Source of the DNA: Pimelobacter simplex
Lineage (GTDB): Bacteria > Actinomycetota > Actinomycetes > Propionibacteriales > Nocardioidaceae
Assembly: GCA_016803235.1 (NCBI GenBank)
Contig: JADCLI010000039.1
Location: 1 to 56,268, forward strand
DNA length: 56,268 nucleotides
Direction: 5' to 3'
Under the pieces are notes generated by a model. It did not search any database and was not told where the DNA came from. It saw only the letters and a list, made by a program, of their open reading frames with translations. A program made the position numbers and the translations under genes. This document shows, piece by piece, positions 41,942 to 50,582 of the stretch (the stretch's first letter is position 1; each line of letters starts with the position of its first letter).

Positions 41942-43123
41942 TCAGCGGACCGCGATGGGAAGTGCGGTGATCGAGCGGATGAAGTCGGAGTGGTCGTGGA
42001 CCACCGGCCCGGCGAGCTCGAGGGCGGTGAACCGCTCAGCGAGGGCCGTGAAGACCACGTGGGCCTCGGCTCTGGCGAGCACCTGGCCCGCGCAGCCGTG
42101 GATGCCGCCGCCGAACGCAAGGTGCTTGCTGAGCTCGACGTCGCGGTCGAGTCGGAAGGTGTCCGGCTCATCGAAGACCTCCGGGTCCCGGTTCCCGGCA
42201 CCGATGAACAGCACGAGGGTCTCCCCCGCCGCGATGGCGTGCCCGTCGAGGACGATCGGTTCGGTGGTGGTGCGCACGACGAACTGCTCGGGGGTGTCGA
42301 GCCGGAGGGTCTCGTTGACGACGGCCTCGCGCAGCTGGGGGTCGTCCCGGTACGCGTCGAAGACGTCGGGCCGTCGCGCCATCAGCTCGATCCCATGGGC
42401 GATGAGGTAGGTGACGTCGAGGTGCCCGACGGCGAACAGCAGCGTCGTGGACGCGACCACCTCCTCGTGCGACATCGTGCCCTCGTCCTCGAACCCGAGG
42501 AAGGCGTCCAGGAGCCCGTCGCCGGGCTTGCGCCGCTTGTCCGCGATCAGGCGCTCGATGTGTCCCACGAACCAGTCGAAAGCCGCCGCGGTGCCGGCAG
42601 CCTCGGCCTCGGTCGGGGCGAGACCGAGGCTCTTGCCGATGTCGTAGGTCGCCTGCCGCACCTTGGCCCCGTCGGCGTCAGGGACACCGAGCAGGTGGCT
42701 GATGGTGGCGAAGGTGACGGGGAATGCCAGGTCGTGGACCGCGTCGAAGCTCCCCGGGCCCGCAGCGATCGCGTCGAGCCGGGAGTCGACCTCGGCACGC
42801 GTGAGGTCGGTCCAGGTCTTCACGGCCTTGGGCGTGAACCATCGACTGTGGGTACGCCGGACGCGGGTGTGCTTCGGGGCGTCGGCGCCCAGCATGCTGT
42901 CGTGCAACGGACCGGCGGGACCGTAGTCGAGCTCGGCGACGCCCAGGGTCCGGTCGTAGAGCAGCTGTCGGATGGCGCCGTACGAGGTGATCGCCCAGAA
43001 ACCGTCGGGATGACGGTGGACCGGCTGCTGGGCGCGCAGCGCCGCGTAGAACGGGTACGGATCCGCCCGGTACTCCTCGGTCAGGTAGGGCAGCGGGTCG
43101 GTCGCGGACTGCAGGGTCGTCAT
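41942..43123 (-). CDS. Cytochrome P450
   Basis: 393 residues, bacterial soluble P450. Heme signature FGGGIHGCAGQ with Cys344, ExxR at Glu271-Arg274, WxxxR-like region. The I-helix is unusual: at the place of the usual (A/G)Gx(D/E)T(T/S) it reads VGHLDV (232-237), so the acid is Leu235 and the conserved Thr is Asp236, with Thr238 two residues on. Redox partners (flavodoxin, adrenodoxin-type reductase) are encoded immediately upstream. Substrate probably an amine brought in by the APC permease; not proven. Confidence 0.93.
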   Translation of the reverse strand: MTTLQSATDPLPYLTEEYRADPYPFYAALRAQQPVHRHPDGFWAITSYGAIRQLLYDRTLGVAELDYGPAGPLHDSMLGADAPKHTRVRRTHSRWFTPKAVKTWTDLTRAEVDSRLDAIAAGPGSFDAVHDLAFPVTFATISHLLGVPDADGAKVRQATYDIGKSLGLAPTEAEAAGTAAAFDWFVGHIERLIADKRRKPGDGLLDAFLGFEDEGTMSHEEVVASTTLLFAVGHLDVTYLIAHGIELMARRPDVFDAYRDDPQLREAVVNETLRLDTPEQFVVRTTTEPIVLDGHAIAAGETLVLFIGAGNRDPEVFDEPDTFRLDRDVELSKHLAFGGGIHGCAGQVLARAEAHVVFTALAERFTALELAGPVVHDHSDFIRSITALPIAVR

Positions 43124-43132
43124 CGCCGCACC

Positions 43133-43582
43133 TCACGCCGCCGCGGTGGCGACGTCGGCCAGCGCCGTCTCGGCCCACGCGACCGCCGAGGCGACCAGGT
43201 CGTCGCTGCTCGACGCGTCGTGGCGGCCGAAGTCGCCGAAGCGCGCGGCGCCCTGGGCGTCGAGGCACTCTGCCAGCTGGTTCCCGCCGAGGCTGTAGGA
43301 CTCCGCGTAGCTGCTGTCGCCGAGGCCGAAGATCGCGTACCGGACGCCGGTCAGATCCGGCCGCTTTGCCTGGAGGGCGTCCACGAACGGCTGGGCGGAC
43401 GCCGGCAGCTCGCCGTCGCCGTACGTGGAACAGAGCACCAGGTAGACGGCGGACGAGGTCAGGTCGTCGGGGTCGAGGTCCTGGAGGTCGACGGCCCGCC
43501 CGTCGCCGAGCGCGGCGACGATCTCCTCGGCCGCCATCTCGGCGTTGCCCGACTCGGTCCCGTACAGGACGTCGATGCTCAT
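43133..43582 (-). CDS. Flavodoxin
   Basis: 149 residues, FMN flavodoxin of the cindoxin/short-chain CPR type. Phosphate loop YGTESGNAE (residues 7-15), CSTYGDGELP and FGLGDSSYAESY as FMN-binding loops. Likely electron donor to the P450, in place of the more common ferredoxin. ATG overlaps the reductase stop. Confidence 0.92.
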   Translation of the reverse strand: MSIDVLYGTESGNAEMAAEEIVAALGDGRAVDLQDLDPDDLTSSAVYLVLCSTYGDGELPASAQPFVDALQAKRPDLTGVRYAIFGLGDSSYAESYSLGGNQLAECLDAQGAARFGDFGRHDASSSDDLVASAVAWAETALADVATAAA

Positions 43583-44823
43583 GCTGGTTCTCCTTCGAGG
43601 TGGTTGAGGTGGGGGCGCGCGAGTCTGAGCAGCGCCCGTCGGTCGGTGATCTTGTTGCGCACGCGGCCGTCGGCAGCGGTGGCCCGTTCGTGGCGGTCGA
43701 TGGCGTGCCAGCCGGCGAGGTCCGTCGCGGGCAGTGCTGCGAAGCACCGATACGGGTCGGCGCGGCCGGGGATCGGCCCCCGACCCTTCAGGTCCGCCGC
43801 GACGACGCCCGCCACGTGGCGGGCGTCGGTACGGGCCTCGGGGATCGTTCCGCGGGGCCCGCGACGTGCCCATCCCACGCAGTACAGGCCGGCGTCGAGC
43901 CGTCCGCTCTCGGCCGGGGCCTCGTCGGGGACGAGTGCGGCCGGTCCGGCGAACCCGATGGCCGAGACGACCGTCTCCGTGGCAACGGAGTGCTCCGCGC
44001 CCGTGCTGTCGGCGAAGACGACCTTCTCGACCCGGGCATCACCCTCGATCCTGAGCGGCGACCACCCGAACCGGAAACGCACGGTGACCCGGTCGCCGCG
44101 TGGCTGGTGCTCCCCGAGGTGGCGCAGTGAGACTGCGTGCGGGCTCACTGCCGCGGTGGAGATGCTCGGGATGTCGAACGTCGCCCCGCCGATCCGGGTC
44201 AGCTCCTTGACCATGGCCGGGTCGAACCGGGCCTGGTCCACCCCCCGCCGTCCGACGAGGACGATCTCCTCGATCCGGGCGGCGGCCAGTGCTGAGGCCA
44301 CCACCGCGGGGAGGTCGCTCCCGGCGAAGTCGCTCGGCGACTTCGCGAGAAGACGCACGACGTCGATGGCCACGTTCCCGTTGCCGATGACGACCGCGCT
44401 GCGGCCGAGGAGTGGAGGTGCTGGGCAGGCGTCAGGATGTCCGTTCGCCCATCGGGTCACGCGGCCCGACGCGACGACGCCGGGCAGCTCCTCCCCCGGG
44501 ATCCCGAGGCGTCGGTCACGGTCGAGACCGGTGGCGATGACGACTGCGTCGAAGCTGGAGCGCAGCACCTCGAGGCTGACGTCGGTGCCGACCTCGACGT
44601 TGCCCACGAAGGTGACGTCCGGGTGCGACAGGACGCGCTCGAACTGCCGGGTGACGGACTTGGTGCCTTGGTGGTCGGCCGCAACGCCGTAGCGCACCAG
44701 CCCGAAGGGGACGGGGAGCCGCTCCACGAGTGTGATCCGTGCCCCGGGGAGCGCCTTGAGGAGAGCCTGAGCGGTGTAGCAGCCGGCAGGGCCGCTGCCG
44801 ACGACGGCGACCTGGAGGGTCAT
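43579..44823 (-). CDS. Adrenodoxin/FprA-type ferredoxin(flavodoxin)-NADP reductase
   Basis: 414 residues. FAD motif VAVVGSGPAGCYTAQ (Gly9-Gly14), LPVPFGLVRYGVAADH, NADPH motif VIGNGNVAIDVVR (147-152) and C-terminal CVGWARRGPRGTIPEARTDA. Transfers electrons from NADPH to the neighbouring flavodoxin. Such reductases (for example XplB of RDX degraders) pair with flavodoxin-P450 systems. One bp after the permease stop. Confidence 0.92.
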   Translation of the reverse strand: MTLQVAVVGSGPAGCYTAQALLKALPGARITLVERLPVPFGLVRYGVAADHQGTKSVTRQFERVLSHPDVTFVGNVEVGTDVSLEVLRSSFDAVVIATGLDRDRRLGIPGEELPGVVASGRVTRWANGHPDACPAPPLLGRSAVVIGNGNVAIDVVRLLAKSPSDFAGSDLPAVVASALAAARIEEIVLVGRRGVDQARFDPAMVKELTRIGGATFDIPSISTAAVSPHAVSLRHLGEHQPRGDRVTVRFRFGWSPLRIEGDARVEKVVFADSTGAEHSVATETVVSAIGFAGPAALVPDEAPAESGRLDAGLYCVGWARRGPRGTIPEARTDARHVAGVVAADLKGRGPIPGRADPYRCFAALPATDLAGWHAIDRHERATAADGRVRNKITDRRALLRLARPHLNHLEGEPA

Positions 44824-44824
44824 C

Positions 44825-46285
44825 TCAGACCACCGTCTCGGCAGCGACCCCGAGAGCGCCGCGCGTCCGGGCTCGACGCCTGAACGCCGTCGACACCAGC
44901 CAGCCGAGCAGCGCCACCGCCGGCACGGACCACAGCAGGACCTCGCAGGTGGTCTGGCTGCCGCCCGTGAGGGTCCGGAAGTTCTTCACGATGATGTACA
45001 GCTCCCCCAGCATCAGCACCACCGAGGCGGCCGGAGCCACCGTCGTGCTCCACGCGTTGCCGTGCACGCGGTGGGCGCGGAAGTACCGGATGATCGAGAC
45101 GGAGACGAGCACGTACAGGACGACCAGCGCCGCCACGGCCGTGCCGCTGAGCCATCCGAACAAGGTCGCGACCGGGTTCTTGTCGCCGATCATGAACCAG
45201 GCCATGACCAGGACGACGGCGATCGACTGGACGGCGGCCGCGACGGCGGGAGCCTGGTGCCGGTTCGTGCGACACAGCTGTCGGGGCAGCTCGTCGTGCT
45301 CGGCCATGGCGTGCAGGTATCGGTTCACGATGTTGTGGAAGGCCAGCAGGCCGGCGAGCAACGACGTGCACAGCAGGACGGACGTCAGGTCCGCTGCCCA
45401 GCCGCCGAGCACGGCGCCGATCGGCACGAGCACGAAGTTGCCGGGGTCGGTGGCGAGGGTGCCCAGCGCGGCGCCCTGCGCGCCGTCCGCGCCGTAGTAG
45501 GAGATGAGCACCCACATGATGAAGGCGAAGAACACCGCGATGAGGCTCACCGAGAGGTACGTCGCCCGGGGGACGGTGCGCTGGGGCTCCCGCGCCTCAC
45601 CGGCGTAGATCGCCGTGGACTCGAAGCCGAACATCGACGCGATCGCGAACAGCACGGCGATTCCCGGCGCCCCCGCCGTGATGGCATCCGGGCCGAAGCT
45701 GGTTGCGAGGTCGAAGCCCTGCGGTGCGCTCCCCCGGACGATGACCCCGATGGCGAAGGCCAGGAGAATGGCGACCTCGGCACTCACCAGCACCGCCATC
45801 ACCCGCGCCCCGACCTCGATGTTGCGGCGGCCGAAGGCGTAGACGAGGACCACGGTGGCCAGCACGATCACCCACCACGCCACGTCGACGTGCAGGTACT
45901 GGGAGACGAGGCCGCTGGCCGTCGCTCCGAAGAGCCCGTACATCGCCGCCTGGATGGTGTTGTAGGTGATGAGCGCCAGCCACGAGCCGACGCGGGCCAT
46001 GCTCACCCCGAGGCCTGCACGAACGAGCGCGGAGAAGCCGCCGACGCTGTCGACGTACCGGGTGATCGTCGTGAAGCCGACCGCGAAGACGATGATGACC
46101 AGGCCCACGGCCAGGTACGCGCCGGGCGCGCCGGAGCCGTTGCCGAGGGCGACCGCGAGCGCAGCGGCACCGACGATGCCGGTCAAGGGCGCCTGGGCCG
46201 ACAGGACGAAGAAGAGGATCCCGACCACGCCGACGGCGTCCTTGCGCAACGCAGTGGTGGGTCCGGTGTGTTCGGCGACAGACAT
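44825..46285 (-). CDS. APC-family amino-acid/amine permease
   Basis: 486 residues, about 12 membrane helices. Begins with ALRKDAVGVVGILFFVLSAQAPLTGIVG and has the APC FGFESTAIYAGEAREPQRTVPRA region. First gene of the P450/C1 operon and probably imports its substrate. ATG 46285 chosen with GGGG about 5 nt upstream; a GTG two codons earlier is in frame. Confidence 0.9.
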   Translation of the reverse strand: MSVAEHTGPTTALRKDAVGVVGILFFVLSAQAPLTGIVGAAALAVALGNGSGAPGAYLAVGLVIIVFAVGFTTITRYVDSVGGFSALVRAGLGVSMARVGSWLALITYNTIQAAMYGLFGATASGLVSQYLHVDVAWWVIVLATVVLVYAFGRRNIEVGARVMAVLVSAEVAILLAFAIGVIVRGSAPQGFDLATSFGPDAITAGAPGIAVLFAIASMFGFESTAIYAGEAREPQRTVPRATYLSVSLIAVFFAFIMWVLISYYGADGAQGAALGTLATDPGNFVLVPIGAVLGGWAADLTSVLLCTSLLAGLLAFHNIVNRYLHAMAEHDELPRQLCRTNRHQAPAVAAAVQSIAVVLVMAWFMIGDKNPVATLFGWLSGTAVAALVVLYVLVSVSIIRYFRAHRVHGNAWSTTVAPAASVVLMLGELYIIVKNFRTLTGGSQTTCEVLLWSVPAVALLGWLVSTAFRRRARTRGALGVAAETVV

Positions 46286-46346
46286 GTGCACCCCGCAGTC
46301 GGTTCGTTCCAACGGTCAAACTATCCAGACGGAAAGTTCTTGGCAC

Positions 46347-46376
46347 ATGTAACCCGGGTCACATCAAACTTGTCAA
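46347..46376 (-). promoter_or_regulatory. Operon promoter with TetR-type operator
   Basis: Minus strand: -35 TTGACA (46376-46371), 18-bp spacer, -10 TTACAT (46352-46347). The 18-bp palindrome ATGTAACCCGGGTCACAT (46347-46364, one mismatched pair) covers the -10 and spacer. It lies between the operon and the divergent tetR, so that TetR is the likely repressor. Confidence 0.62.
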
Positions 46377-46469
46377 GTGGCTAGTTTCGCGAACCTGTCC
46401 CGCCCGTGCGGGGCGGACCCCTCTCCGCTGAGCGGTTCGCTAGGTTGAAGGCGATCAGCGAGGAGCGCC

Positions 46470-47078
46470 ATGAGCAACGAGTCACACCGGGCCGTGCAGT
46501 ACGGCGGAGGCCGCGATGCGCTCCTCGAGGCAACCATCCGGGTGGTCGCGCGCGCAGGTCTGCGCAAGGTGACCAACCGGGCGGTGGCCGAGGAGGCGGG
46601 CGTCACGCACGGCCTGGTGAGTCACCACTTCGGGAACCGGGACAACCTCATCGCCGAAGCGTTGAGGTACGTCCTCGAGCGGAGCCTGGACCGGTCGACG
46701 CTCGAGTCCGGCACCGGCTCGGTCGACGACTTCGCACGGACCTTGGTCGAGATGGCGACGGGCGATGCGGACGGACAGGCCTTCCAGTACGAGCTCATCC
46801 TGGAGAGCCGTCGGCGACCCGAGCTGCGCCCGCTGGTCGCCAGCCTCTACGACACCTATCGCGACGCCACACGCCGCGAGCTGGCGCGCATCGGACTGGC
46901 TGACGTGCCGGGTCTGGATCACGCCGTGTTCGCGGCACTCGACGGGCTGGTCTTCCAGGAGCTGGCTGACCCCGACCCTGAGCGGATGCAGTCGGCGCTC
47001 GACGCCCTGCACGACCTGCTCCGCTCGGCCACGGTCGCACCGCCGCCCCATGTCCCGGCGCGCGCTGCGCGGAGCTAG
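46470..47078 (+). CDS. TetR-family regulator of the P450/C1 operon
   Basis: 202 residues. Helix-turn-helix: ALLEATIRVVARAG, then NRAVAEEAGVTHGLVSHHFGNRDNL, in residues ~15-62, followed by a TetR_C/BetI-like domain. GAGGAG lies 6 nt before the ATG. Divergent from the APC permease with the shared operator at 46347-46364. Confidence 0.92.
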   Translation: MSNESHRAVQYGGGRDALLEATIRVVARAGLRKVTNRAVAEEAGVTHGLVSHHFGNRDNLIAEALRYVLERSLDRSTLESGTGSVDDFARTLVEMATGDADGQAFQYELILESRRRPELRPLVASLYDTYRDATRRELARIGLADVPGLDHAVFAALDGLVFQELADPDPERMQSALDALHDLLRSATVAPPPHVPARAARS

Positions 47079-47147
47079 CAGCGCGCCCAACAGGACGAGG
47101 TCGACGAGCTCGGAACGACGCGGAGCAGGAGGCGTACCCGGCGGGGA

Positions 47148-47477
47148 TCACTTCGAGGGCTCCGGGGCGCCCGGCGACGCGGGAGCCAGCAGGTAGCCCA
47201 TGTGGTGCTCGAGCAGGTAGCGGGCAAGCGGGGGCGGAACGGGGTCGAGGTGCATCGACCCGCCGGCCTCCCTGGTGTGGTCGTAGAACGCCGCGAGCGC
47301 GAGCAGGCCGTCGAGGTCGAGCGACGGACACTCGGTCAGGTCCAGCAGGACCGAGCGACCTCGGAACGGGGTCAGCATGGCGTGCAGGTCGCCTGCAGTC
47401 GCTGCATTGAGTGGTCCGTAGAGCCGCAGCACGGACACGTCGCCGCGTTCGGCGATGCTCATGTACAGACCGCTCAT
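47148..47477 (-). CDS. STAS-domain protein (anti-sigma antagonist-like)
   Basis: 109 residues. VSVLRLYGPLNAATAGDLHAML and SVLLDLTECPSLDLDGLLAL match the STAS fold; the phosphorylatable Ser of SpoIIAA-like proteins (DxS) appears as PSLD. Likely part of a sigma-factor partner-switch, but no anti-sigma kinase is adjacent. ATG 47477 preferred; GTG 47483 is also possible. Confidence 0.75.
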   Translation of the reverse strand: MSGLYMSIAERGDVSVLRLYGPLNAATAGDLHAMLTPFRGRSVLLDLTECPSLDLDGLLALAAFYDHTREAGGSMHLDPVPPPLARYLLEHHMGYLLAPASPGAPEPSK

Positions 47478-47788
47478 CGTCACTCACCCTCCTCGACCAG
47501 GGGTACCCGAATTGCCCGCGCGGCTCCGGGTCGGGGCGCGGGAACTGTTCCGGACCAGCCGGACCGGCCGTCGAGCGGGAGCCGTCGTACCGGCCCGGAT
47601 GTTCCGGGGATGGTTCTCCTGGGTCGGCTGCCGTACTTCTTCGCGGTGCCGCGCGTGTAGCTGCCGCCTTCGGGTACTGCCCGGGCGCGTGCTCGCCGAG
47701 TCTGCCTACGGGTGAGACACGCTCATACCCGAGGGTGCGAGCGCGGCGAGCACGCCTCACGTGTCGGCCGGTGGCGCCGGCGACCGCG
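47478..47788. other. Intergenic region with hairpin
   Basis: 311 bp without a convincing gene. It holds a 12-bp perfect inverted repeat, GCGTGCTCGCCG (47687-47698) with its complement at 47744-47755, enclosing ~45 nt, 34 bp past the response-regulator stop, which could end that transcript. A GGGTAC sequence near the STAS start resembles a SigB -10 but has no matching -35. Confidence 0.5.
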
Positions 47789-48490
47789 TCAGCTGGCGCG
47801 GTCCCACCCCGTCCCGGGTGGGTGCCAGCCCACCCGGGACGCGGCCCCCACAGCCTCGACCTGCGAACGCACCTCGAGCTTGGCCAGGATCGACTTCACC
47901 TGCGTGCGCACCGTCGACTCGGACACGACGCACGAGCGGGCGATGTCGCGCACCTGCGCACCGTTCATCAGGGCGCCGAGGACCTCCGTCTCGCGCGGCG
48001 TGAGGCGCGTCAGCCGGGCCCGAACGTCCCGGGTCTCCTCACGCTCGCGCAGCGCGGCCTCGACCAGCTCCGCGCGCTCCGCGGCGGGCATCGCCGGAAG
48101 CCCGTCGCGGATCCGCCCGACCGCGGCCAGGACGTCCTCGAGACAGCCCGTCGTCGGTACGACGGCCTTCGCGCCCCGGCGCAGGCACTCGCCCCAGGTG
48201 CCGCGGCTGCGGCCATCGGCGAGGACGACGACCGACACGCCTGATCCGGCCAGGGGGGCGACCAGGCGGATGCCGTTGCCGATGCGGCCGAGGTCCAGGT
48301 CGAGCAGCACCACCCGCGGCACGGAGCGCAGCACGGACGCCAGCACCGAGGCGAGGGTCGCCCGGGAGTCCGTGAGGTTGACACGCTTGACCAGGTAGCC
48401 CTCCGCGGCGAGGTTCGTGGCCACGGACTCGGCGAAGAGCACGTGATCCTCGACGATCGTCAGCCGGGTCGGCCGCGCGCCCGATGTCAT
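47789..48490 (-). CDS. LuxR-type response regulator with atypical receiver
   Basis: 233 residues. Receiver with acidic pair Glu14/Asp15 and phospho-acceptor Asp64 (VVLLDLDLG), then a C-terminal LuxR/FixJ helix-turn-helix (LTPRETEVLGALMNGAQVRDIARSC, STVRTQVKSILAKL). The conserved Thr/Ser after strand 4 is Ala91 and the conserved Lys of strand 5 is Thr113, so signalling may not be by standard phosphorylation. No histidine kinase adjacent. Divergent from ku across 231 bp. Confidence 0.87.
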   Translation of the reverse strand: MTSGARPTRLTIVEDHVLFAESVATNLAAEGYLVKRVNLTDSRATLASVLASVLRSVPRVVLLDLDLGRIGNGIRLVAPLAGSGVSVVVLADGRSRGTWGECLRRGAKAVVPTTGCLEDVLAAVGRIRDGLPAMPAAERAELVEAALREREETRDVRARLTRLTPRETEVLGALMNGAQVRDIARSCVVSESTVRTQVKSILAKLEVRSQVEAVGAASRVGWHPPGTGWDRAS

Positions 48491-48721
48491 GTGTGCTCCG
48501 AGTCGTCCACCGCAGGCGCTCCAGACCGACGCTCCTACCAGCGGCCCACTGCCGGACCCACCATGTGCCCGAGTATGCCCACATCCTTCTCCGACCGACA
48601 CGGATCAGGTCCGGCGTACCCAAATCTTGTCCCCGGGCCCGTCCTACCCGGTTCCCGGCCGGGTACCGGCGACTCAGGCATCCGTCTGGCACGGTCCGTT
48701 CGAGGTGGAGGGAGAGACGTC

Positions 48722-49726
48722 GTGGCGCGGTCGATCTGGAGCGGATCCCTCTCGTTCGGCCTGGTCAACGTGCCGGTCGGGTTGTTCTCCGCCACCCAGG
48801 AGCACGAGGTGCACTTCCACCAGTTCGAGGAGGGCACCTCCTCGCGGATCCGGTACAAGCGGGTCAACGAGGACACCGGCGACGAGGTGGCCTACGACGA
48901 CATCGTCAAGGGCGCCGAGGTCGACGAGGGCGAGTACGTCATGCTCACCCAGGAGGAGCTGGAGTCCGTCGAGCCCGGCAAGAGCCGCACCATCGACATC
49001 AGCGATTTCGTCGACGCCGCCGAGATCGACCCGATCCACTTCCAGAGGAGCTACTACCTGGCTCCGGCCGACGAGAGTGCCGCGAAGGCCTACGCCCTCC
49101 TCGCGACCGCGATGCGCAAGGCCGAGCGGGTCGGCATCGCGACCTTCGTCATGCGCGGCAAGCAGTACCTCGCCGCCGTACGTCCGCAGGACGGTGTCCT
49201 GGTGCTGGCGACGATGTACTTCGCCGACGAGGTCCGCGACCCGAGGAAGGAGCTGGACAACCTGCCCCGGCGTGCACCGGCCCGGGGCAAGGACGTGCAG
49301 ATGGCGGTGGACCTCATCGACGCGCTGACCACCCGGTGGGACCCGAAGAACTACCGCGACACCTACACCGATCGGGTCCAGGAGCTCGTCGAGGCCAAGA
49401 AGAAGGACCGCGTCGTCGTCACCGAGCCCGACTCCGCGGCCGCCGGCGACAAGGTCGTCGACCTCCTCACCGCGCTCCAGGCCTCCCTCGACAAGAGCAA
49501 GGCGCACCGCCCCGGGAACGCCCGGAGCGTCGAGAAGCTGCGGACCCGGGCCCGCGAGGCGGGCGAGGTGGACCTGGACGAGCTGGGCAAGAAGGAGCTC
49601 GACGCGCTCGCCAAGGAGCTGGACGTGACCGGCCGCTCGAGGATGACGGCCGCGGAACTGAGACGGGCGATCGAGAAGGCACGCACGCGATCATCCGGTG
49701 GTCACGGACGCCGACGAGCCGGTTGA
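48722..49726 (+). CDS. ku: Ku DNA-end-binding protein
   Basis: 334 residues, bacterial homodimeric Ku. Starts ARSIWSGSLSFGLVNVPVGLF; core through ~residue 255. The C-terminus is extended with a Lys-rich linker and a SAP/Rho-N-like segment (DELGKKELDALAKEL), which helps DNA binding. Non-homologous end joining partner LigD is not in the window. GTG start with GGAGGGAG upstream. Last 36 bp overlap the convergent ERCC4 nuclease gene. Confidence 0.95.
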   Translation: MARSIWSGSLSFGLVNVPVGLFSATQEHEVHFHQFEEGTSSRIRYKRVNEDTGDEVAYDDIVKGAEVDEGEYVMLTQEELESVEPGKSRTIDISDFVDAAEIDPIHFQRSYYLAPADESAAKAYALLATAMRKAERVGIATFVMRGKQYLAAVRPQDGVLVLATMYFADEVRDPRKELDNLPRRAPARGKDVQMAVDLIDALTTRWDPKNYRDTYTDRVQELVEAKKKDRVVVTEPDSAAAGDKVVDLLTALQASLDKSKAHRPGNARSVEKLRTRAREAGEVDLDELGKKELDALAKELDVTGRSRMTAAELRRAIEKARTRSSGGHGRRRAG

Positions 49727-50581
49727 CCCCCGGCCGGGGGCCGGGGCCGTGGCGGACACCTCGCCGGTGAGGCCGTCGATGAGCTGCGAACCGGCACGTG
49801 CCGAGTGCAGTGCGCGCAGGGCCACGGCCCGACGGTCGAAGGAGGCGGACTCGGCCCCGGACCCCGGCTCGACCAGGAGCCACCGCCGCGGCGTCCGCGC
49901 ACCACGGACCCGGCGCCCGGGCTCCGGCTCCCGGTCGCCCGGTGCGACGTACGCTCCGTGCAGCGCCTCGGCGAGCCGGACGGCCCGCACCGGGCCGATC
50001 CCCGGGTGACGGCGCAGCCCCTCCGGAGCGGCTGCCGCGACCGCGGCCAGGCTCCCGTACGCCGCGAGCAGGCTGCGGGCCATCGTGGTGCTGATGCCGG
50101 GCACGACCGACAGCATCGCCTCGGCCTGCGCGGACCGATGGCGCGGCGCGCGGCGCGGCCCGAACGTCGGCGCCGTGGGACCGGCGCGACGTGCCCGCTT
50201 GGCGAGCCGGACGATCCAGGCCGCGCTGTCCTCGACGTCGAGGCTGTGCAGGACGGTGAAGCCGTCCTCGACCAGTCGGCACACCGCGCCGCGCCACGCG
50301 TCCTCCGCGATGCCACGCGGCTCCCCCTCGATCAGCAGGACCGCCTGGGCGAAGGCCGACTGCAGCCGCACCGCCTGCTCGAAGATCCGCCCGTCCCGGA
50401 TGGAGGCTCCCAGGTCGTTCGGGCCCTTGCGCTCGATCGCCAGCCCCGGGCCGACGACGTAGTCACCGACCGGCAGGTCGGTGAGGCGTACGTCGACGCC
50501 GGCGGCGGCCAACGCGTCCGGGATCGCGCTGCTCCGCTCGCGGTGGTCCACCAGCACGGGATCCATGTCGGCCACCGGCAC
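49691..50581 (-). CDS. XPF/ERCC4-type nuclease with helix-hairpin-helix
   Basis: 296 residues. ERCC4 nuclease core with LVDHRERS, GDYVVG and IERKGPNDL (the V/IERKxxxD catalytic signature), then helix-hairpin-helix motifs (MLSVVPGISTTMARSLL, GLRRHPGIGPVRAVRL) and a low-complexity tail. Such enzymes cut branched or flap DNA. GTG 50581 is chosen as the first start after the cinA stop, but GTG 50575 and ATG 50566 are also in frame. 3' end overlaps ku by 36 bp. Confidence 0.86.
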   Translation of the reverse strand: MPVADMDPVLVDHRERSSAIPDALAAAGVDVRLTDLPVGDYVVGPGLAIERKGPNDLGASIRDGRIFEQAVRLQSAFAQAVLLIEGEPRGIAEDAWRGAVCRLVEDGFTVLHSLDVEDSAAWIVRLAKRARRAGPTAPTFGPRRAPRHRSAQAEAMLSVVPGISTTMARSLLAAYGSLAAVAAAAPEGLRRHPGIGPVRAVRLAEALHGAYVAPGDREPEPGRRVRGARTPRRWLLVEPGSGAESASFDRRAVALRALHSARAGSQLIDGLTGEVSATAPAPGRGSTGSSASVTTG

Positions 50582-50582
50582 G

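Noticed and set aside
41936..44692. 918-codon plus-strand frame
   Set aside because: Antisense to P450, flavodoxin and reductase, all with intact motifs.
48491..48721. SigB-type promoter for ku or the response regulator
   Set aside because: GGGTAC sequences occur on both strands but none has a GNNT element at the correct spacing.
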